A DNA stretch of 44,980 nucleotides from Candidatus Gastranaerophilales bacterium (GTDB taxonomy: Bacteria > Cyanobacteriota > Vampirovibrionia > Gastranaerophilales > Gastranaerophilaceae). The DNA lies in the NCBI GenBank assembly GCA_944324365.1, contig CALUWA010000016.1, forward strand, positions 1 through 44,980, written 5' to 3'. Below, in pieces: positions 43,086 through 44,980 of this stretch. The translations under genes and the position numbers were made by a program. The stretch's first letter is position 1. Every line of letters starts with the position of its first letter. Below the pieces are notes generated by a model. It ran no database searches. It had not been told where the DNA came from and saw only the letters and a list, made by a program, of their open reading frames with translations.

Positions 43086-44409
43086 CTGCTCTAAGCCTAT
43101 CCGGAGTTATATCATGTGCAATTAAATCATCCAAAGATTCCCTACTTACTATAATATCAGATTGAGAATTATTTACAAGTACCATTGCCGGCTTTTCCAC
43201 TCTGTTATAGTTAGAAGCCATAGAATAATTGTATGCTCCGGTGTTAAATACGCACAAAATATCACCTTCCTCCAATTCAGGAAAATTAATATTATGGATT
43301 AAAATATCACCGCTCTCACAAAATCTGCCCGCAATTGTAACAGTTTGTAAAGATTTCTCTTCAGGTTTATTAGCAACAACTGCCGTATACTCAGCCTTAT
43401 ACATACTTGGACGGGCATTGTCAGCCATTCCGCCGTCAACGGCAACATATTTTTTCCCGTTCGGAACCTGTTTGGAACTTCCTATGGTATACAAAGTAAC
43501 TCCGGCCGTAGATATAATACTTCGCCCCGGCTCCAAAAAGACAGAAGGCTCTTCTATTCCGTATTTTCCCACCGCTTTATGCAGTGCATTTAAAATTAAA
43601 TCAGCAATAGTATATACAGATGGCGGAACATCCGATTCCGTATACTTAACTCCTAATCCGCCGCCAATATTAATTTCGTCCAGCTTAATCGAATATTTAT
43701 CCTGCAACCTGGCGAGTTCCTTAATCAGGATTTCAATTTCATCAACATAAACTTTTGTTTCAAAAATCTGTGAACCGATATGCGCATGAAGTCCATGCAG
43801 CTTAAGATTACTGGAAAGAATAAACTCAACAGCTTCATCTACTTGTGTTAAATCAAACCCGAATTTTGAATCCAAATGTCCGGTCTGAATGTATTCATGA
43901 GTATGACACTCAATTCCCGGAGTAATCCTTAAGAGAATATCAACTGTTTTGTTCTTGCTTTTTGCAAGCTCATCCAACAAAGACAACTCAAAAAAATTAT
44001 CCACAGAAATCCTGCCAACACCAAGCTCTAACGCCAAAAGCAGCTCATCAACGGATTTGTTATTACCGTTAAAAAGAACTTTAGACATATCAACTCCGGT
44101 TTTATAAACCGTATACATTTCACCGGCAGAAACTACATCAAACCCGAAGCCTTCACTTGCAATAATTGCACTTGTTGCCATTGTACACAATGCTTTTGAA
44201 GCATACATCATATTAACTTTAGGATAAGCGACAAAAGCCCTTTTATAATCCCTGCAAATATCACGTAAAGTCTGTTCATCAATAACATACAACGGGGTTC
44301 CGTAAGTTTGAGCTAATTCCACAACGTCACAGCCGCCGATTTCAAGATTTCCGTTATCATTAACACTGCAAGTAACCGGTCTTATAAATTGATTTACACT
44401 ATTCGGCAC
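43078..44409 (-). CDS. lysA: Diaminopimelate decarboxylase
   Basis: A 443-aa PLP enzyme that converts meso-diaminopimelate to lysine and CO2. The alanine-racemase-type barrel has MYASKAL (PLP lysine Lys72), GFGFDVVSAGE, HAHIGSQI, the phosphate loop GGGLGVKY and EPGRSI; the C-terminal beta domain has CESGD and GAYNYSMASNYN. Full length. The start is GTG 44409, with AGGAG 6 bases upstream and no better ATG near it. First gene of lysA-cdaA-yitT; the 8-base overlap with cdaA couples lysine synthesis to the second-messenger enzyme. Confidence 0.96.
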   Translation of the reverse strand: MPNSVNQFIRPVTCSVNDNGNLEIGGCDVVELAQTYGTPLYVIDEQTLRDICRDYKRAFVAYPKVNMMYASKALCTMATSAIIASEGFGFDVVSAGEMYTVYKTGVDMSKVLFNGNNKSVDELLLALELGVGRISVDNFFELSLLDELAKSKNKTVDILLRITPGIECHTHEYIQTGHLDSKFGFDLTQVDEAVEFILSSNLKLHGLHAHIGSQIFETKVYVDEIEILIKELARLQDKYSIKLDEINIGGGLGVKYTESDVPPSVYTIADLILNALHKAVGKYGIEEPSVFLEPGRSIISTAGVTLYTIGSSKQVPNGKKYVAVDGGMADNARPSMYKAEYTAVVANKPEEKSLQTVTIAGRFCESGDILIHNINFPELEEGDILCVFNTGAYNYSMASNYNRVEKPAMVLVNNSQSDIIVSRESLDDLIAHDITPDRLRADV

Positions 44410-44449
44410 CAGGGGCTCCTATCTCTTTTAATATCCTATATCCGAAACA

Positions 44450-44478
44450 ATTATAGCATAATTTTTTGAGGTTGAAAA
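44450..44478 (-). promoter_or_regulatory. Promoter of the lysA-cdaA-yitT operon
   Basis: On the minus strand TTTTCA (44478-44473), a 17-base spacer and a perfect TATAAT (44455-44450), 40 bases before the GTG start. The short leader leaves no room for a lysine riboswitch. Confidence 0.65.
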
Positions 44479-44489
44479 GAGGAAACTTA

Positions 44490-44537
44490 ACATAACCCAT
44501 GTTATGTGCATCTATCGACCCCATACATAAGTTATGT
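44490..44537. promoter_or_regulatory. Two palindromes with the ACATAA half-site upstream of lysA
   Basis: ACATAAC and GTTATGT (44490-44496, 44501-44507) and the 13-base ACATAAGTTATGT (44525-44537) share the half-site ACATAA. Their centres are about 33 bases apart, near three helical turns, starting 12 bases upstream of the lysA -35 box. A regulator binding pair is a reasonable inference. Confidence 0.4.
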
Positions 44538-44546
44538 AAAATATTT

Positions 44547-44591
44547 GTTCATTTTCTCTTTTTGGTTGCGAAGCAAAAAGAGAAAATGAAC
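44547..44591. repeat. Perfect 18-bp hairpin arm of the dispersed repeat
   Basis: GTTCATTTTCTCTTTTTG (44547-44564) and its exact complement (44574-44591) flank a 9-base loop. The arm resembles the 16-base arms at 317-332 and 425-440, so it is probably an end of the same repeat family. Confidence 0.75.
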
Positions 44592-44980
44592 CAAAAGAGA
44601 AAAACACGCAAAAGCTTCCTGCGCTGCCTGCGGCATCGCACTGACAAAATGGACGTACGTTCCGTTTGCTTCGCAAACGAAATCTTTAAGCGCTGCTAAG
44701 GACAACGCAGCGCATTTCACGTCATTGCGAGGAGCAACGCGACGAAGCAATCCATAAACCCATAGAAAATTTCCTGGATTGCTTCGCTTACGCTCGCAAT
44801 GACGCCTGGTGGAATTGCGTCAGGCGAACGTGCACGAAGTGCGATAGTGAGCCTTGAAAGAATTTGAGCTGAAAGCTCAAATAACATTTGGGCATTGAGC
44901 GTTAGCGAAATGCAGGGAACGTTTGCGTGTTTTCTTTTCTTGCCTTCTTTTGCAGTTGAGAGCTTTGCTCGAAACGTGCA
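44592..44980. repeat. Gene-free repeat region at the right edge
   Basis: No gene. The CGTCATTGCGAG / GAAGCAATCC element is present at 44720-44753 and again inverted at 44776-44804. Bases 44772-44980 repeat 78-283 in the same orientation with few changes, and run off the window edge. The reading frames through this region are by-products of the repeats. Confidence 0.85.

Noticed and set aside
43229-43750. 173-codon frame antisense to lysA
   Set aside because: Shadow of lysA with no start signals.
44410-44540. Lysine riboswitch before lysA
   Set aside because: The promoter leaves a leader of only about 35 bases and none of the expected helices are seen.
44499-44750. Reading frames of 66-72 codons at the right edge
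   Set aside because: Their products (for example RRVAPRND) are typical translations of the GAAGCAATCC-type repeat.
1-44980. tRNA or rRNA genes
   Set aside because: I saw no T-loop/anticodon arrangement or rRNA-like stretch while reading the gaps, though a covariance-model search was not possible.
78-44980. The two end repeats as borders of a composite transposon or genomic island
   Set aside because: The interior is core housekeeping genes without any transposase or integrase.

Overview
The window is an AT-rich bacterial chromosome segment, most likely from the order Gastranaerophilales (Vampirovibrionia/Melainabacteria, the non-photosynthetic gut relatives of Cyanobacteria). The assignment is an inference. 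It rests on low G+C coding DNA, a prepilin with the FTLAEVLITLG start typical of that group, lineage-type hypothetical proteins carrying a PSFxG motif near the N-terminus, and Gram-negative envelope genes (TolC, MacA) beside Gram-positive-style ones (CdaA, PgpH, YitT, MutS2). I saw no phage, conjugative or CRISPR locus, and no rRNA or tRNA.

Layout. 1-445: dispersed repeat DNA. 480-2169 (-): an MshEN-domain protein and a Rhizobium-type asparaginase. 2304-7411 (+): VKOR-DsbA fusion, QueH, secreted M16 peptidase, TPM protein. 7543-9483 (+): an unknown protein, then a prepilin whose only well-supported start (8268) is cut off by a 12-G tract. 9486-14068 (-): TolC/MacA/MacB-type efflux operon. 14263-16084 (-): Met/Gln-rich protein and a soluble histidine kinase. 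16099-18900 (+): gmk, coaBC, NIF3-like gene and a lone HigA-type antitoxin. 18958-20511 (-): single-module AAA ATPase. 20721-24783 (+): mutS2 and pepA with a repeat element between them. 24844-30968 (-): clpP, MsbA-like exporter, EF-hand protein, second M16 peptidase. 31114-31317 (+): small unknown gene. 31384-44409 (-): a long run with dgkA, ybeY, pgpH, a DPM1-like glycosyltransferase, two unknown membrane proteins, a GT-C glycosyltransferase, two paralogous membrane proteins, a small unknown gene, yitT, cdaA and lysA. 44479-44980: repeat DNA again, the last 209 bases being a direct copy of bases 78-283.

How the genes fit together. Envelope work dominates: disulfide formation (VKOR-DsbA), tripartite export (TolC/MacAB), lipid flipping (MsbA-like), undecaprenol or diacylglycerol phosphorylation (dgkA), and polyprenyl-linked sugar transfer (GT2 plus GT-C). 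Both ends of c-di-AMP metabolism are present: the synthase cdaA follows lysA, and the phosphodiesterase pgpH lies 8 kb further along the same strand. Housekeeping genes (gmk, coaBC, mutS2, clpP, pepA, ybeY) mark this as core chromosome.

Most interesting points: (1) the prepilin gene looks frame-switched by a poly-G tract, and about 380 bp of repeat elements are read as its leader; (2) gmk and the histidine kinase appear to share a palindromic -10 box that would make both transcripts leaderless; (3) a TACA-N2-TGTA palindrome sits exactly in the promoter spacer of the AAA ATPase; (4) a PSFxG motif is shared by unrelated proteins; (5) several lineage-type gene sets have no recognisable function.
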